A stretch of 64,000 nucleotides of DNA. It comes from Cacajao melanocephalus. Lineage: Eukaryota > Chordata > Mammalia > Primates > Pitheciidae. Positions 63,659 to 64,000 of this stretch are shown one piece after another. The stretch spans positions 1 to 64,000 of the forward strand of contig CAUYLG010041570.1 in the NCBI GenBank assembly GCA_963573385.1, read 5' to 3'. Positions within the stretch are counted from its first letter, which is position 1. The number at the start of each line of letters is the position of its first letter. The notes beneath the pieces were generated by a model, which worked only from the letters and a program-made list of their open reading frames with translations, was not told the DNA's origin and ran no database searches. The translations under genes were made by a program, and so were the position numbers.

Positions 63659-63699
63659 ATTATACTATATTGCATAGAGACGGTAAATTATTTAACTTC

Positions 63700-63961
63700 T
63701 TTTTTTTTTTTTTTTTTTTGAGGTGGCGTCTCTGTCTCCCAACCTGGAGTGCAGTGGTGAGATCTTGGCTCACTGCAAATTTTGCCTCCTGGGTTCAAGT
63801 GATTCTCCTACCTCAGCCTCCTGAATAGCTGGGAATTCAGGTGCACACAACCACATCCAGCTAATTTTTTTATTTTTAGTATAGACGGGGCCTCAGCATG
63901 TTGACCAGGCTGGTCTAGAACTCCTGACCTCAGGTGATCCGCCTGCCTTGGCCTCCCAAAA
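63700..63961 (-). mobile_element. Alu SINE, 5'-truncated, minus strand
   Basis: A T-run of about 20 (tail) then GAGGTGGCGTCTCTGTCTCC through to CTTGGCCTCCCAAAATTTTG, where similarity stops. The first roughly 35 bases of the Alu (its promoter A-box end) are missing. Confidence 0.95.
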
Positions 63962-64000
63962 TTTTGTCTCCTTTTAAAGAGTCTTCAATTCTTTTTAGAC

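Overview
This window looks like primate, most likely human, nuclear DNA. It is AT-rich and CpG-poor and contains Alu SINEs (a primate-specific family), several ages of LINE-1, MIR and L2 relics, MaLR and ERVL/ERVK/ERV1-type LTRs, and many microsatellites. I find no intact cellular protein-coding gene, tRNA, rRNA, CRISPR array or bacterial-type operon. The open reading frames present are short and are explained by transposable elements, by their antisense shadows, or by chance.

Layout. 1-1650: a minus-strand Alu, then unassigned sequence. 1651-8132: a nearly complete, heavily mutated minus-strand endogenous retrovirus of ERVL type. It has two LTRs, a leucine-tRNA-like primer site, gag, protease, RT, RNase H, integrase and dUTPase remnants, and a near-matching 5-bp target duplication. 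8133-13735: unassigned AT-rich DNA holding a 53-bp segment repeated 1.6 kb apart and a weak MIR. 13740-16034: a MaLR-like LTR, a 5'-truncated minus-strand L1 carrying an unusual inverted repeat, and a second LTR-like relic. 16035-23900: AT-rich sequence with a MIR and an old plus-strand L1. 23900-28200: a hAT-type MITE, an ERVK-type LTR on the minus strand, another on the plus strand, a (TG)n tract and an Alu. 28200-40130: mostly unassigned AT-rich DNA with two MIRs, a half Alu, an MLT1-type LTR, a perfect 31-bp tandem duplication and a 26-bp-arm hairpin.

40130-45630: an old L1 fragment, then a plus-strand L1 running from its 5'UTR to the RT domain, cut off by a truncated Alu whose tail grades into a 170-bp purine tract, then an MST-type LTR. 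45630-52600: AT-rich DNA with microsatellites and an ERV1-like LTR with roughly 56-bp internal repeats. 52615-58494: an L2 end, a small old L1 with a 13-bp target duplication, and a minus-strand primate L1 interrupted by an Alu. 58870-63540: a very old minus-strand L1. 63578-63658: an 80-bp young L1 3' end with a 9-bp target duplication. 63700-63961: a truncated Alu.

Nothing here forms a working pathway. The window records successive retrotransposon insertions. The most informative features are the ERVL provirus and several local rearrangements (inverted repeats, tandem duplications). I saw no convincing new biological system. Family names come from recognition by eye, and boundaries are approximate unless a target duplication is given.
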